The translations under genes and the position numbers were made by a program. DNA of 64,000 nt, from the NCBI RefSeq assembly GCF_004136575.1, contig NZ_NOIQ01000014.1, positions 1 to 64,000 of the forward strand, read 5' to 3'. Positions 15,512 to 25,110 of this stretch are shown here, in pieces. The stretch is from Rothia koreensis. GTDB taxonomy: Bacteria > Actinomycetota > Actinomycetes > Actinomycetales > Micrococcaceae. Position 1 is the first letter of the stretch. Every line of letters begins with the position of its first letter. The notes under the pieces are model-generated. The model ran no database searches and was not told the origin of the DNA. It saw only the letters and a program-made list of their open reading frames with translations.

Positions 15512-15662
15512 CAAGACCGATCAGCGTCCGCACTGTTATGACACCGGCCAACACGACGGTCAGTGCCGCTATTATGACGGTCAGCCACACGGGCTGATGA
15601 GTTGCGCAGGACAGTGCAGTCATGACTGCACCGAACGTTATAGCGGTGGTCTTGTTTTTCAT
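15474..15662 (-). CDS. Small membrane protein, possibly holin-like (copy 2)
   Basis: Identical to the 62-residue product at 7417-7605. Confidence 0.55.
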   Translation of the reverse strand: MKNKTTAITFGAVMTALSCATHQPVWLTVIIAALTVVLAGVITVRTLIGLATSPCKPSADKH

Positions 15663-15724
15663 GGTTGACTCCTTCATGATTGGAAGGACCAGGGAGCCGA
15701 GTGGTGGCTCGACTCCCCAGACCC

Positions 15725-15823
15725 TTAGCCCTTGGGTTCGCGGAGGTCTCGGATAAGCCCGATGACTTCTCGTGCGATCTTGAGGACCAGGAGGGTTGCG
15801 GACAGGATAACTATTATCGTCAC
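15725..15823 (-). CDS. Tiny single-pass membrane peptide (copy 2)
   Basis: Identical to the 32-residue frame at 7668-7766. Confidence 0.4.
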   Translation of the reverse strand: MTIIVILSATLLVLKIAREVIGLIRDLREPKG

Positions 15824-15847
15824 TACCACTCCCTTCCATTGAGTACC

Positions 15848-15886
15848 CCGGCCGGTTCAGGTGTTTCCTGGACCGGCCGGAGTTTT
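15848..15886 (+). terminator. Terminator in the right arm (copy 2)
   Basis: Same hairpin and T run as 7791-7829. Here it shields the truncated chromosomal gene from antisense transcription out of the element. Confidence 0.7.
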
Positions 15887-15985
15887 TCGTGGCGGCCCGG
15901 AAAAGTTCTTAACCGATCGGTTGAGAAGGGTCCGGTGAGCACCCTCGCGGGAATCCTCGTGATTCACGAGGGTTTGGTGAGGTGT

Positions 15986-16005
15986 TACCCCTACTTCTAC
16001 CCCTA
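15986..16005. repeat. Arm-type sites, right arm of copy 2
   Basis: TACCCCTA at 15986-15993 and 15998-16005, twin of 7929-7948, about 110-130 bp from the attR core. Confidence 0.5.
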
Positions 16006-16111
16006 GCGTGCCTCAAGAACCACCAAATCTCCCCCACCATGTACAACACAATGTCACGGACAGAACCACCGAAAACACGGGGCAACTACCAAACTCAACC
16101 ACATCACGCGG

Positions 16112-17659
16112 CTAGTTGCTGAACTCCTGGAAGACACCGCCGTCCACCAGTCCGCCGCTCTCGTTGTTCCTGGGAGTCCCGAATTTCGCGGCCCCTCCCT
16201 GGGCGTCGTAGAGCTCCTTGATCCCGTTGACCACCACGGGTCCGCTGTCGACCGACTCGACCGCGCTCACGGCCGCCTCCGCATTGATGCGTGAGTACCC
16301 GTTCACGCCGGCCCCGGTGCTGACCAGGGTGTTCCGGATGCTCTCCACGTCCAGCCCCGGGTCGCGCTGCTTCATCAGGGCGATGACGCCGGCGACGTGC
16401 GGTGCTGACATCGAGGTCCCGTTGAGGGGACCGTAGCTGGCCTGCGCGGGCGACTCGTTGCCGGTGTTGTACGTCGAGTAGATGTCCGCACCCGTGGTCC
16501 CGCCCGGCGCGAGGACATCCAGCATCGGACCCCAGTTCGAGTACCCGGTCATGACGTCGGTCGAGGCGGAGGCCCCGACGACGATCGCACCGAGACAATT
16601 CGCCGGTGTCACATCGTTCGCGTTGACCCCTGCATTTCCGGCGGCGACGACGACCGGAACATTCCGCGCGTGGGCGCCATCGACGGCGGACTTCATGGTC
16701 GCCGAACACTGCCCGTCCCAGGCGGCCGAAAAATTGACCACGGACGACGGATGGGGGTTGGCCGGCGCTCCCGCGACGGCTCCACCCGAGGCCCAGGTGA
16801 TGGCATCGGCGAAATCCGATTCGTAACCGGATGCCCCGATGCCGAGCGCGCGGACGGGTTCGATGGTGGCGTCGGGGGCGACGCCGGAAATCCCGATGCC
16901 GTTGTTGGTTGATGCCCCGGCAATCCCGGCGACGTGGGTCCCGTGCCAGTTCTCCGAAGCGTTGAGCACCCCGGGGTCGCTCGGGTCCCCATCGCGACCG
17001 TTCGCACCGTCCCTGTCGTAGTCGGGCGAAACGAAGTCGTATCCGCCGGTGACCTTCGCGTTGAGATCGGGGTGGTCCGTGATTCCGGTGTCAACCACGC
17101 CAATCGTCTGACCGGCGCCCGTCGCGTGCTGCCAGGCTCCAGAGGCGCCGATGGTTCTCAGGTTCCACTGGTTCGGCGAGTACATGGGGTCATTCGGGGT
17201 ACTGGGGTACGACGACGCCGCATTCTTGACGATCCTGTCCGGCTCCGCATACTCCACCGCGGGATCTTCCTCGAGTTTCGAGACGACCTCGTCCTGCGCG
17301 GTTGCATCCAGCTTCTTGGACATCTGCACGACGTCGGACTGGTTGGCCGTCGTCTTGAGAAGCTTCGAGGTTTCGGAGGGGGCGACGTCGTCCGTCTTCT
17401 GCAGGAGCTGGGACTTGGTGTCCTCCGGCGTGGAATCCTTGAACTTGACCACCAGGCGATCCGTGGTCGGTTCGACGGTCGAGGGGGTGTCCTCGGCCTG
17501 GCCAGAAGCCTGGGCGAGTGAAGAATCACCCGACGACTTGACCTGGGATTGTTGCTGATTCGTCGGTCCGCTCGGGGGAGCGGCGTAGGCGGAAGGAACG
17601 GTTGAGATGGCGATGCCTGCCACGAGGCAGATTCCGGCCACAGTGCGATATGTGCGCAT
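16112..17659 (-). pseudogene. Secreted S8 subtilisin-like peptidase, C-terminally truncated by the element
   Basis: The surviving 515 residues comprise a signal peptide (1-26, ending AYA), an inhibitor-I9-like propeptide (about 67-145) and a subtilase domain with catalytic D190 (VVDTG), H239 (HGTHVAG) and S416 (GTSMSAPH), plus N309 as probable oxyanion residue. After residue 478 starts an LGFP-type cell-wall repeat (GIKELYDAQGGAAKFGTPRN ... GGVFQEFSN). It stops at the point where such repeats normally continue with Gly and a Trp-containing strand. The TAG is element sequence beyond the att core. Catalysis may be intact; wall anchoring or substrate targeting is probably lost. AAGGG precedes the ATG. 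Confidence 0.88.
16115..16125. other. att core at element-chromosome junction (attR)
   Basis: Sequence left of and including GTTGCTGAACT matches the inter-copy junction. Immediately right of it (CCTGG) the sequence diverges into the peptidase gene. Read leftward, the core encodes the end of the peptidase, and the TAG stop at 16112-16114 is supplied by the element. Confidence 0.85.
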
Positions 17660-17796
17660 GTAAACCCTTGGTCAAAGGTGCGAGAGATGGAGTGATGAAT
17701 CGAGTGTCGAGGCCCCACCCGGGAATTCGGGGGTGAGTGGGGTCTCCCGCAAAATTTTTGTTCAGGGTTTGTCTCTTGTCAATTAAGGACTCGGGC

Positions 17797-18792
17797 TCAA
17801 ATACCGTACATTCGCCGGACGTACGTGCCGTAGAGCCGGCGATAGGCGGCGGGAGAGGCTTTGAGCAGAATTCCGGCGAACCCGAAAACAGGCTTGATTC
17901 GGAGGGCGGCCGCGATCTGATTCCAGGAAATTCTGCGTTGGCACTGGGAAATGATCTCGCCTCCCTCCGCCTTGTCGAGACCAATGGCCTGTTGGGCATT
18001 GTTGAGGTAGGTCAGTATGCAGGAAATCTTGAATGCACTGAGCCCTTGCGGCTCGTTCAGCAGGTGCCCGGCCTGTTGGCTCAGGTGTTCCAGGAGCCTG
18101 TCGCTTTCCTCGACCGGTACGACCTTCCCCCATGTCGCCGAGTTCGCGTCGACCGTGTACTCGTACAGGGAGGGCTCAATCACGGCCGTCCGTTCCGAGC
18201 CGGTGTACGCCCCCAGGCAGAAGACGGCGTCCTCGGCCCGGTGAATGTCCATGGGGAAACGGACGTCCGTGATGGCATCAACGGAGATCAGCTTGTCCCA
18301 GACATACGGCGTCAGGTTGTCCTCGAGGAGTTCGAGGCCGGCCTGCTTCCCTGTGCGCACTCCCGTTGATCCGGCCGAACGGTCCCGGTGGGACCCGTCC
18401 GTGCTCACCAGGGTGTGCCCGCAGACCACCAGATCGGCGTCGTGCGTCTGGGCGAAAGCGTGCATGGTGGACAGGAAATTCGGACGGTAGCGGTCGTCCG
18501 AGTCGATGAACGTGACCCATCGGCCCTTTGCCTCGTCCAGCGCCTGATTGCGAACCCCGGAGACGCCGAGGTTGGTTCGATTGTCGAAGACCCTGACGCG
18601 GGAGTCCGGGTTCTCGGACAGGAATCGATGAATTGTCTCCGACGACTGGTCCGGGGAGGCGTCGATCATGACCAGCAGCTCGAAGTCCGGGTCGGTCTGG
18701 GCGAGAACTGAGGTGATCGCCGAGACAACGCGTTTCTCCGTGTTGTAGACCGGCATGATGACGGATGTCCGAGGGCTCTGGGGTGAAGTCAC
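17797..18792 (-). CDS. Family 2 glycosyltransferase
   Basis: This 331-residue GT-A transferase has a nucleotide-sugar fold in residues 8-110 (SVIMPVYNTEKRVVSAITSV, then DSDD as the metal-binding DxD at about 97-100) and an ED pair in AEDAVFCLG. It has no membrane helices, so it is cytoplasmic and probably adds a sugar to a wall, teichoic or exopolysaccharide acceptor that cannot be named. It stands alone between the peptidase and an antiterminator gene, all leftward. Confidence 0.88.
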   Translation of the reverse strand: MTSPQSPRTSVIMPVYNTEKRVVSAITSVLAQTDPDFELLVMIDASPDQSSETIHRFLSENPDSRVRVFDNRTNLGVSGVRNQALDEAKGRWVTFIDSDDRYRPNFLSTMHAFAQTHDADLVVCGHTLVSTDGSHRDRSAGSTGVRTGKQAGLELLEDNLTPYVWDKLISVDAITDVRFPMDIHRAEDAVFCLGAYTGSERTAVIEPSLYEYTVDANSATWGKVVPVEESDRLLEHLSQQAGHLLNEPQGLSAFKISCILTYLNNAQQAIGLDKAEGGEIISQCQRRISWNQIAAALRIKPVFGFAGILLKASPAAYRRLYGTYVRRMYGI

Positions 18793-18889
18793 GGTCTTCC
18801 TTCTGTCGGGAGCGCTGAAGGCGCAGGATCGCCCTCATATTCTAAGGTTGCCAATGGGTCTTCCGAGAATCTGTCGCCGACGCCACGGC

Positions 18890-19765
18890 TCAGGAAGCAT
18901 GGTGCGCCGACGAGCTTTCGCCCCACAGGTCCGTGGCGAGTCGAGCGATATGCATCGTCAAATAGGTGTGCTCGTCCTCCGTCAGCTCCTGGTCCATATG
19001 CATTTGCAGGAGCAGGGACACCTTGTGGGCGCAGTCGTAGGCTCGGGGGTATCCACGGCGGACGGCGTCCTGAACGGCAGGAAACGCAGCGTCCTGGGCC
19101 CTGGTGGCCTTCCCCTGCTCGGCGCGGACGAAGAGGTAGCGCAGGTGGGTCACGAATCGGGCCACGGAAAGGTGCGACTGATTCACCTGGTACCCGTAGG
19201 CGGAGGAAATGATCTCGAAGATCTGGGCGAAGACTTCCGTCATTTTGAAGGTCTTCACGAGGTCAGCGGTCGCGAACTGGGAATTGACCAGGTGCAGGGC
19301 CAGCGGCGTCGCCTCGTCCTCGGGGAGATCCGAATCGAAGCGCTCGTTGATCACGCGAATGGCTTTTTTCCCGAAGGCGACTTCTTTCGGATACAGCTGA
19401 CCGACTTCGACGCTCAACGGGTATTCGATGCGGAGCCCGTCCCTCGCGCGAACCAGGGCGTAATTGATGTGGTCGGCGAGCGGGAGGATGAAGGAATGGG
19501 AAATGTCCGACTGCAGGTGTTCCCTCGCCATGGTCTCGAGTTCCGTCGCCACGGACAGGACATCGGCAGGGATATCGGACAAGAGGGCCGTGAGATGATC
19601 TTCCCCCTGATTTTCGGGGACAAATCTTTGTTCGACCCTGTCCGGGTCCACGGGGTCTCCCCGTTTTTTGCCGAAAGCCAGGCCTCGGCCGATCATGACC
19701 ACATTGTCGCCGGAATCTTCACATGCGAGGACCACATTGTTGTTGTAAATGCGGTGGATTCGCAT
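18890..19765 (-). CDS. BglG/LicT-family transcriptional antiterminator
   Basis: The 291-residue protein has an RNA-binding CAT domain (residues 1-55, starting RIHRIYNNNVVLA) and two PTS-regulation domains with the phosphorylatable histidines in place: H99 (DHIN) and H158 in PRD1, H207 (THLRYL) and H272 (MHIARL) in PRD2. Such proteins bind a hairpin overlapping a terminator and allow read-through of sugar-PTS operons when the PTS is active on substrate. No PTS permease or glucosidase lies beside it, so its target is elsewhere. I did not find a clear antiterminator hairpin in the 97-bp gap downstream. Confidence 0.92.
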   Translation of the reverse strand: MRIHRIYNNNVVLACEDSGDNVVMIGRGLAFGKKRGDPVDPDRVEQRFVPENQGEDHLTALLSDIPADVLSVATELETMAREHLQSDISHSFILPLADHINYALVRARDGLRIEYPLSVEVGQLYPKEVAFGKKAIRVINERFDSDLPEDEATPLALHLVNSQFATADLVKTFKMTEVFAQIFEIISSAYGYQVNQSHLSVARFVTHLRYLFVRAEQGKATRAQDAAFPAVQDAVRRGYPRAYDCAHKVSLLLQMHMDQELTEDEHTYLTMHIARLATDLWGESSSAHHAS

Positions 19766-19861
19766 CCTTGAGTCTTCCTTCCTCCCGGCGCGGTGGAAGT
19801 TGTGTGCCCCGCCGCTTCCCGGTTCATCTTACGGCGGGGCAGAGGATTGTCAGTGCGTTCT

Positions 19862-20650
19862 TCAGAACTCCATGAGCGGGAATCCGATGAGAATCACCAG
19901 GACCGCGATCAATAGCGCGAAACCGATGACGAGCAGGCCGGTCAACAAAACCTTGCTGGTTGTGCTTCCGGGGTACTTGGGGCGGCGGGGCTCCTGTGGG
20001 CGCTTGTTCTGAGGTGTGCCCGCGGATTTCTTGCCCTGACCCGACCCGGGTGCGGCTGTCTGGTTCCCGCCGTTCCGAGGCGTCGCGGCCTGGTTCTTGC
20101 CGGTTGCACCGGTGTTCGCCGTGCCGGCATCTCCCGTACTCGACGTCGAGCTGGCGGCCGCTGCGGCGGCGGCCGACGTGCCAGGGCCCTTGGCGTTGTT
20201 GGGACGCTCCTGCGGAGCCTGTTTGCCCTGTTCCTGAGAGGGTTCGGCGGCTCCACCGTTCGCCTTCGACGACGCCGCGGGCCGCTCCGTCCGGTTGTTT
20301 CCCGCCGTGGTGCCGGCCTTGTTGCGCGTCTGGGCCGGGCCCGGCGACTTGGGGGATCCGGTCTGCTTCGATGCCTTGCGGTTCGACCGTTTGCGACCGG
20401 ACGCCTGGGACTTGCCGGATCCGCGAGGGGACTGGGACTTGCCGGATCCGCCGGACTTGCCGGGCCCGTCGGATCGTGAGGGCTTTTTCGGTCCGCCGGA
20501 CGTCTGGGACGTTGCGGACTTGTCGGCGGGTGCAGTCCCCGCGCTCTCGGGCCCGGGGGATGCGGGGCGGGACGATGTGTCTCTGCCCGGTCGAGACGCG
20601 GAGTCGGACGTCGCGGACTTCTTGGGTTTCGGCTCGCGAGAATCGGCCAT
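19862..20650 (-). CDS. Disordered Lys/Pro/Ser/Gly-rich protein with C-terminal membrane anchor
   Basis: Of 262 residues the first 220 or so are low-complexity (KPKKSATSDSASRPG-like, many Pro, Gly, Ser, Lys, Asn) and strongly basic. The last 35 form one hydrophobic helix (VLLTGLLVIGFALLIAVLVI), giving a tail-anchored topology. AAGGAG lies eight bases before the ATG at 20650, favoured over an in-frame start at 20677. The basic, flexible domain would face the cytoplasm if tail-anchored. No family recognised. Confidence 0.7.
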   Translation of the reverse strand: MADSREPKPKKSATSDSASRPGRDTSSRPASPGPESAGTAPADKSATSQTSGGPKKPSRSDGPGKSGGSGKSQSPRGSGKSQASGRKRSNRKASKQTGSPKSPGPAQTRNKAGTTAGNNRTERPAASSKANGGAAEPSQEQGKQAPQERPNNAKGPGTSAAAAAAASSTSSTGDAGTANTGATGKNQAATPRNGGNQTAAPGSGQGKKSAGTPQNKRPQEPRRPKYPGSTTSKVLLTGLLVIGFALLIAVLVILIGFPLMEF

Positions 20651-20915
20651 GGCTCTCCTTCCAGAATTGTGCTCCACCCTACACAGTCGAAAGGCTTCGA
20701 ATACACCTGGGGCGGGCCATGGCGTGCCTTGTCAGGGCCGGTTTGGCTATTCTGACGACGCTACTCCGACCGGCTCCACGAGTTCGGCGGGGTGGTCCTC
20801 GGCGCGGTGAGCTGAGGACATTGCAGCCTTCGTCCGTTGTCGCTGTTTCTTGCTGCGAACGGTATCCTGGTCCGAGCCTTGGCCGTGGAATCGTCCCAGA
20901 CGAAAGGATCACGGC

Positions 20916-21038
20916 ATGGCAGCACAGCATCCTGGGACTGATACTTCGCGGGGGCTCACTATTGAGGAGAAGCGGCAGCTCCTCGAGGATTCGCAAGCAC
21001 GTCTTGCCGGAGTGAACAAGCTCCTCGAGGACCGGTGA
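20916..21038 (+). CDS. Small 40-residue protein
   Basis: The frame starts at ATG 20916 after AAAGGA and encodes a short soluble protein with a charged helix (TIEEKRQLLEDSQARLAGVN). TATCCT about 45 bp upstream could be a -10. It is the only rightward frame with a clear ribosome-binding site in this gap. Function unknown. Confidence 0.5.
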   Translation: MAAQHPGTDTSRGLTIEEKRQLLEDSQARLAGVNKLLEDR

Positions 21039-21321
21039 GCCACTACCCTCTTTCCGTGGATGACGTGCTTGAAGTCCACGCGATGATTCTTCCCTCCGCC
21101 CCTGTTCGCGACGAAGGTGCATTGATCAGCGCGCATATGAAACCGCTCCACTAGGGGTTACCTCAGAATTCTCCCTCCAGGCGCACACGTCGTCGTCATG
21201 ATGCTCTCCTGCATTGCGGTCAAACAGTCTTCCGGAGAAACGGTGGTTACCGGATTGTCTGAGCTGCAGGGCCCGAAACGATGCGGACGCCGCGGCGTCA
21301 GCCGATGGCAGGAGGCTGGCC
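21039..21321. other. Intergenic, no feature recognised
   Basis: This is 283 bp between the 40-residue gene and the end of hutC. I see no hairpin with T run, no repeat and no convincing frame. Confidence 0.5.
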
Positions 21322-22071
21322 TCAGGACTGCCCGAATTCCCCTTCCAGTCGGCCTCGGGACCCCGGTTGCACGAGTCGGGCCAGGCTGACCAGGCCGTCC
21401 TTGGACCAGGTGCGACGTCGAACCAGAAGGCAGGGTTCGGACGCGTCGATCTCCAAGAGGCGGCATTCCTCGTTGGTTCCCAGAACCGCCTCGACGATGT
21501 GCTTGCCCCTGACCAACGGGGCCACGCGCGTGAGGTAGTCATTCGGAGTGGTGGTCGTGAAGTCTTGGTCGAGGTAGTCCGGCGCCTCCGAGGGGGCGAC
21601 GAAACGATCCTCTATTTGCAGGGGAGCGTCGTTGTCGTAGTGGACGACGAGCGAGTGGAACACCGTACCCGTGATCCCCTCCGCGGACAGCCAAGGGGCG
21701 TCCTCCTCAACGGTCTCTTCCCGCGCGAACAACACGTCGGTGCGGTGGGAATGGCCTCGCTCGTGGATTTCGTCCGCAATATTACGGATCTCGACCAGGG
21801 ACGACGGCATCTTGAAATCGGCAATGAAGGTGCCGACGCCGCGGACGCGTTTGAGCACGCCCTCCGTGGTGAGTTCCCGGTAGGCGCGGTTGATGGTCAT
21901 GCGCGAGAGGTCGAGGGCTTCGACGAGTTCGTTCTCGGAAGGAACCTGTTCGCCGGCCGACCACGTTCCGGACTCGACGCCGGTGACGATGGCTTCCATG
22001 ATTCGGCGGTAGGCCGGCCCGCTGTGCGTTCCTTGGGCGAGGTACGACCTCGTGAGCTCTTGGGTATCCAC
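21322..22071 (-). CDS. hutC: GntR/HutC-family repressor of histidine utilisation
   Basis: The 249-residue regulator has an N-terminal winged helix (YRRIMEAIVTGVESGTW ... PSENELVEALDLSRMTINRAYREL) and a C-terminal UTRA ligand domain. In HutC proteins that domain binds urocanate and releases DNA. GTG at 22071 is chosen because GAGGAA lies upstream; an in-frame ATG at 22149 would run through the operators. It is divergent from hutUIGH, with two palindromes in the shared promoter region, the standard autoregulated arrangement. Confidence 0.9.
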   Translation of the reverse strand: MDTQELTRSYLAQGTHSGPAYRRIMEAIVTGVESGTWSAGEQVPSENELVEALDLSRMTINRAYRELTTEGVLKRVRGVGTFIADFKMPSSLVEIRNIADEIHERGHSHRTDVLFAREETVEEDAPWLSAEGITGTVFHSLVVHYDNDAPLQIEDRFVAPSEAPDYLDQDFTTTTPNDYLTRVAPLVRGKHIVEAVLGTNEECRLLEIDASEPCLLVRRRTWSKDGLVSLARLVQPGSRGRLEGEFGQS

Positions 22072-22086
22072 AGGTTCCTCGTCTGC

Positions 22087-22125
22087 TTGACATCGGGTTG
22101 TATATACAGGATTATACGACGTATA
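22087..22125 (+). promoter_or_regulatory. hut promoter with two HutC-like operators
   Basis: TTGACA (22087-22092), a 17-base spacer and GATTAT (22110-22115) form a sigma-A-type promoter for hutU. The palindrome TGTATATACA (22099-22108) lies in the spacer, and TATACG-A-CGTATA (22113-22125) covers the -10 and start. TGTATATACA matches the known HutC operator core. A bound dimer at either would exclude polymerase and also control hutC. Confidence 0.75.
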
Positions 22126-22237
22126 GAACTTTTGTGATCCACATTGCATCGAGGTGACGCCGGAAGCGTCCCATCGAGCTGGTGTCCGTGGGCCACGTGC
22201 CCAGGATGCCCCGTATCAGCCGTAAGGAGAAAACGAC

Positions 22238-23920
22238 ATGCACGAGGTTTCTTCGCCCGAGCACCAGGCCCGCCCGGTTTCTGCGCCTCGCGGAACCGAA
22301 CTCAACACCCTGGGGTGGCAGCAGGAAGGCGCTCTGCGCATGCTCATGAACAACCTTGATCCCGAGGTTGCCGAGCATCCGGATGCCCTCGTGGTCTACG
22401 GCGGCACCGGGCAGGCTGCCCGCACCTGGGAGGCCTACGACGGCATCGTCCGCACGCTGAAGACCCTGAAGTCGGATGAAACCCTTCTGGTCCAGTCGGG
22501 CAAGCCGGTCGGCGTCTTCCGGACCAACGAGTGGGCCCCTCGCGTGCTGATCGCCAACTCCAACCTCGTGGGCGACTGGGCCAACTGGGAGGACTTCCGC
22601 AAGCTCGAGGCCGAAGGCCTCATGATGTACGGCCAGATGACCGCGGGCTCCTGGATCTACATCGGAACCCAGGGAATTCTTCAGGGAACCTTCGAGACCT
22701 TCGGCGCCGTCGCCCGCAAACGATTCGACGGGACACTTGCCGGAACCATCACGCTGACCGCTGGGCTCGGCGGAATGGGCGGGGCCCAGCCTCTGGCCGT
22801 GACGATGAACGAGGGCGTTGCGATCTGCGTGGACTGCGACGTCACGCGCATCGACCGCCGCATCGAACACCGGTACCTGGACGTCAAGGCAGACAATCTG
22901 GACCACGCCCTGGAGCTGGCCATCGAGGCCCGTGACGCCAAGAAGCCGTTGTCCATCGGCCTGGAAGGCAATGCGGCGGAGATCTTCCCCGAGCTCCTCA
23001 AGCGCGACGCCCCGATCGACATCGTGACCGACCAGACCTCCGCACACGATCCGCTGGCCTACCTCCCCACGGAGATCCCGTTCGCCGAGATGAAGCAGGA
23101 GGCGCAGCGCGACCCCCAGCTGTTCACCAAGAAGTCCCGCGAGTCGATGGCCGCACAGGTGCAGGCCATGGTCGAGTTCCAGGACCGCGGCGCCGAGGTC
23201 TTCGACTACGGCAACTCGATCCGGGACGAGGCCCGCAAGGCCGGCTACGATCGTGCCTTCGAGTTCCCGGGCTTCGTGCCCGCTTACATTCGCCCGCTGT
23301 TCGAAGAAGGCCTGGGCCCGTTCCGCTGGGCGGCGCTGTCCGGGGACCCCAAGGACATCGAGGCCACCGACCGGGCGCTCTTGGAGCTCTTCCCGGAGAA
23401 CGACCACCTGCGTCGCTGGATCACGATGGCCGAAGAAAAGGTCGCCTACGAGGGCCTTCCCGCACGGATTTGCTGGCTCGGTTACGGCGAGCGTCACCGC
23501 GCAGGCCTCAAATTCAACGAAATGGTGGCCAACGGTGAGCTCTCGGCCCCCGTCGCCATCGGCCGCGACCACCTTGACTCCGGATCCGTGGCCTCGCCGT
23601 ATCGTGAGACCGAGGCCATGAAGGACGGTTCGGACGCCGTCGCGGACTGGCCCCTGCTCAACGCGCTGGTCAACACCTCCTCCGGGGCATCGTGGGTCTC
23701 GATCCACCACGGTGGTGGTGTCGGCATGGGGCGTTCCATCCACGCCGGCCAGGTGTGCATCGCGGACGGCAGCGAGTTGGCAGCGCAGAAGCTCGAACGG
23801 GTTCTGACCAATGACCCCGGGATGGGCGTGATCCGCCACGTGGACGCGGGATACGAACACGCGGCAAACGTTGCCGAGGAGCGCGGCGTCCGCATCCCGA
23901 TGACGGAAGGCAATGCATGA
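22238..23920 (+). CDS. hutU: Urocanate hydratase
   Basis: The 560-residue enzyme converts urocanate to imidazolone propionate using tightly bound NAD as electrophile. Length and motifs fit the family: YGGTGQAAR near residue 55, [10 protein letters not shown] for NAD binding, and the C-terminal [22 protein letters not shown] region. AAGGAG lies eight bases before the ATG. It is first gene of the hut operon; its stop overlaps hutI by four bases. The chromosomal order U-I-G-H puts the second step first. Confidence 0.97.
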   Translation: MHEVSSPEHQARPVSAPRGTELNTLGWQQEGALRMLMNNLDPEVAEHPDALVVYGGTGQAARTWEAYDGIVRTLKTLKSDETLLVQSGKPVGVFRTNEWAPRVLIANSNLVGDWANWEDFRKLEAEGLMMYGQMTAGSWIYIGTQGILQGTFETFGAVARKRFDGTLAGTITLTAGLGGMGGAQPLAVTMNEGVAICVDCDVTRIDRRIEHRYLDVKADNLDHALELAIEARDAKKPLSIGLEGNAAEIFPELLKRDAPIDIVTDQTSAHDPLAYLPTEIPFAEMKQEAQRDPQLFTKKSRESMAAQVQAMVEFQDRGAEVFDYGNSIRDEARKAGYDRAFEFPGFVPAYIRPLFEEGLGPFRWAALSGDPKDIEATDRALLELFPENDHLRRWITMAEEKVAYEGLPARICWLGYGERHRAGLKFNEMVANGELSAPVAIGRDHLDSGSVASPYRETEAMKDGSDAVADWPLLNALVNTSSGASWVSIHHGGGVGMGRSIHAGQVCIADGSELAAQKLERVLTNDPGMGVIRHVDAGYEHAANVAEERGVRIPMTEGNA

Positions 23921-25110
23921 CATCGACTCTGCTGACAGGCATATCCGAACTCGTGACCAACGACCCCGGGCTCGGGCGGGGAAAGCTCGGGATCGTGGAC
24001 GAGGCGGCCGTGGTCATCGAGGACGACGCCGTCGTCTGGGTCGGGCCAGCGGCCGAGGCCCCGTCCACGGATGCCAAGCACGACTTCCACGGCAGGGCCG
24101 TCCTGCCCGGTTTCGTGGAATCGCACTCCCACATGGTGTTCTCCGGGGACCGGTCGGAAGAGTTCGCGGCGCGGATGGCCGGCGAGAAGTACACCGCCGG
24201 CGGCATCCGCGGCACGGTCAAACACACCCGTCAGGCCTCCGAAGAGGAACTCCGGGCCAACATGCGTCGCCTGCTCGACGAATCGCTGCGTTCGGGAACC
24301 ACCACGGTCGAGTGCAAGTCCGGGTACGGTCAATCGGTCGAGGCCGAGTTGCGCAGCCTCGAGGTCGCACGGTCGCTGACGGACGAGGTCACCCTGCTCG
24401 CGGCCCACGTGGTGCCCCCGGAATACGAAGGAGATACCGAGGAATACGTGCGGGTTGCCTGCGAGGAGATCATTCCCCGGTGCGCACCGCTCGCCCGGTG
24501 GATCGATGTCTTCTGCGAACAGGGTGCCTTCGACGAGGACCAGTCGCGCCGCGTCCTCCAGACAGGCATCGATCACGGGCTCACCCCCCGCGTCCACGGG
24601 AATCAACTGCATCAGGGGCCGGGCGTCCGGCTCGCGGTGGAGCTCGGCGCGGCCTCCGTGGACCACGTGGTCCACATCGATTCCGAGGACATCGAGGCCC
24701 TCGCCGGAAGCGAGACCGTGGCCACGCTCCTGCCCGGAGCCGATTTCTCGACCCGCAATGCCTATCCGGATGCACGCGGACTGATCGACGCCGGGGTCAC
24801 CGTGGCTCTCGGCGCGGACTGCAACCCCGGAACCAGCTACACCACCAACATGCCGTTCTGCATCGCCATTGCCGTGCGGGACCTCCACATGACCGCCGAC
24901 GAGGCAGTCTGGGCCGCAACGGCCGGCGGTGCCCGCGCGCTCCGACGGGACGATGTCGGAGTCGTGCGCCCGGGCGCGCGGGCCGACCTCATGGCCCTCG
25001 ACGCGCCGAACCATCTTCACCTGGCGTATCGCCCGGGGGTTCCCCTGATCTCGTCGGTGTGGCAGGCAGGTCGGCTCAAGTACTCGGCATCGGAGGTCAA
25101 GCATGACTGA
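23917..25110 (+). CDS. hutI: Imidazolonepropionase
   Basis: The 397-residue amidohydrolase opens the imidazolone ring to give N-formimidoyl-L-glutamate. The metal-binding HxH is H70/H72 ([12 protein letters not shown]). Further ligands lie in [15 protein letters not shown] and the Asp of [12 protein letters not shown]. It is coupled to hutU by ATGA and overlaps hutG by eight bases. Confidence 0.97.
   Translation: MTSTLLTGISELVTNDPGLGRGKLGIVDEAAVVIEDDAVVWVGPAAEAPSTDAKHDFHGRAVLPGFVESHSHMVFSGDRSEEFAARMAGEKYTAGGIRGTVKHTRQASEEELRANMRRLLDESLRSGTTTVECKSGYGQSVEAELRSLEVARSLTDEVTLLAAHVVPPEYEGDTEEYVRVACEEIIPRCAPLARWIDVFCEQGAFDEDQSRRVLQTGIDHGLTPRVHGNQLHQGPGVRLAVELGAASVDHVVHIDSEDIEALAGSETVATLLPGADFSTRNAYPDARGLIDAGVTVALGADCNPGTSYTTNMPFCIAIAVRDLHMTADEAVWAATAGGARALRRDDVGVVRPGARADLMALDAPNHLHLAYRPGVPLISSVWQAGRLKYSASEVKHD

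Larger units (their letters stand above)
8058..16125. mobile_element. Capsid-bearing integrative element, tandem copy 2
   Basis: This second unit repeats 1-8057 base for base as far as I can compare, with all feature positions shifted by 8057. It ends at the att core 16115-16125, beyond which the sequence becomes the chromosomal S8 peptidase gene. Identity suggests a very recent duplication, a tandem integration at the same site, or an assembly of reads from a circular or concatemeric form. Confidence 0.88.

Noticed and set aside
16100-16130. Integration into a tRNA gene
   Set aside because: The core is protein-coding sequence of the peptidase gene; no tRNA structure is present on either side.
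16104-16709. Leftward 201-codon frame overlapping the peptidase
   Set aside because: It is an alternative frame of the S8 peptidase gene, Arg/Gly-rich without domain features.
17708-17745. Hairpin with neighbouring T run upstream of the peptidase gene
   Set aside because: The T run is on the wrong side for leftward genes and no rightward gene ends there, so I do not call a terminator.
22112-23923. 603-codon leftward open frame
   Set aside because: It lies antisense to hutU, which has full family similarity; the frame is a by-product of high G+C codon usage.
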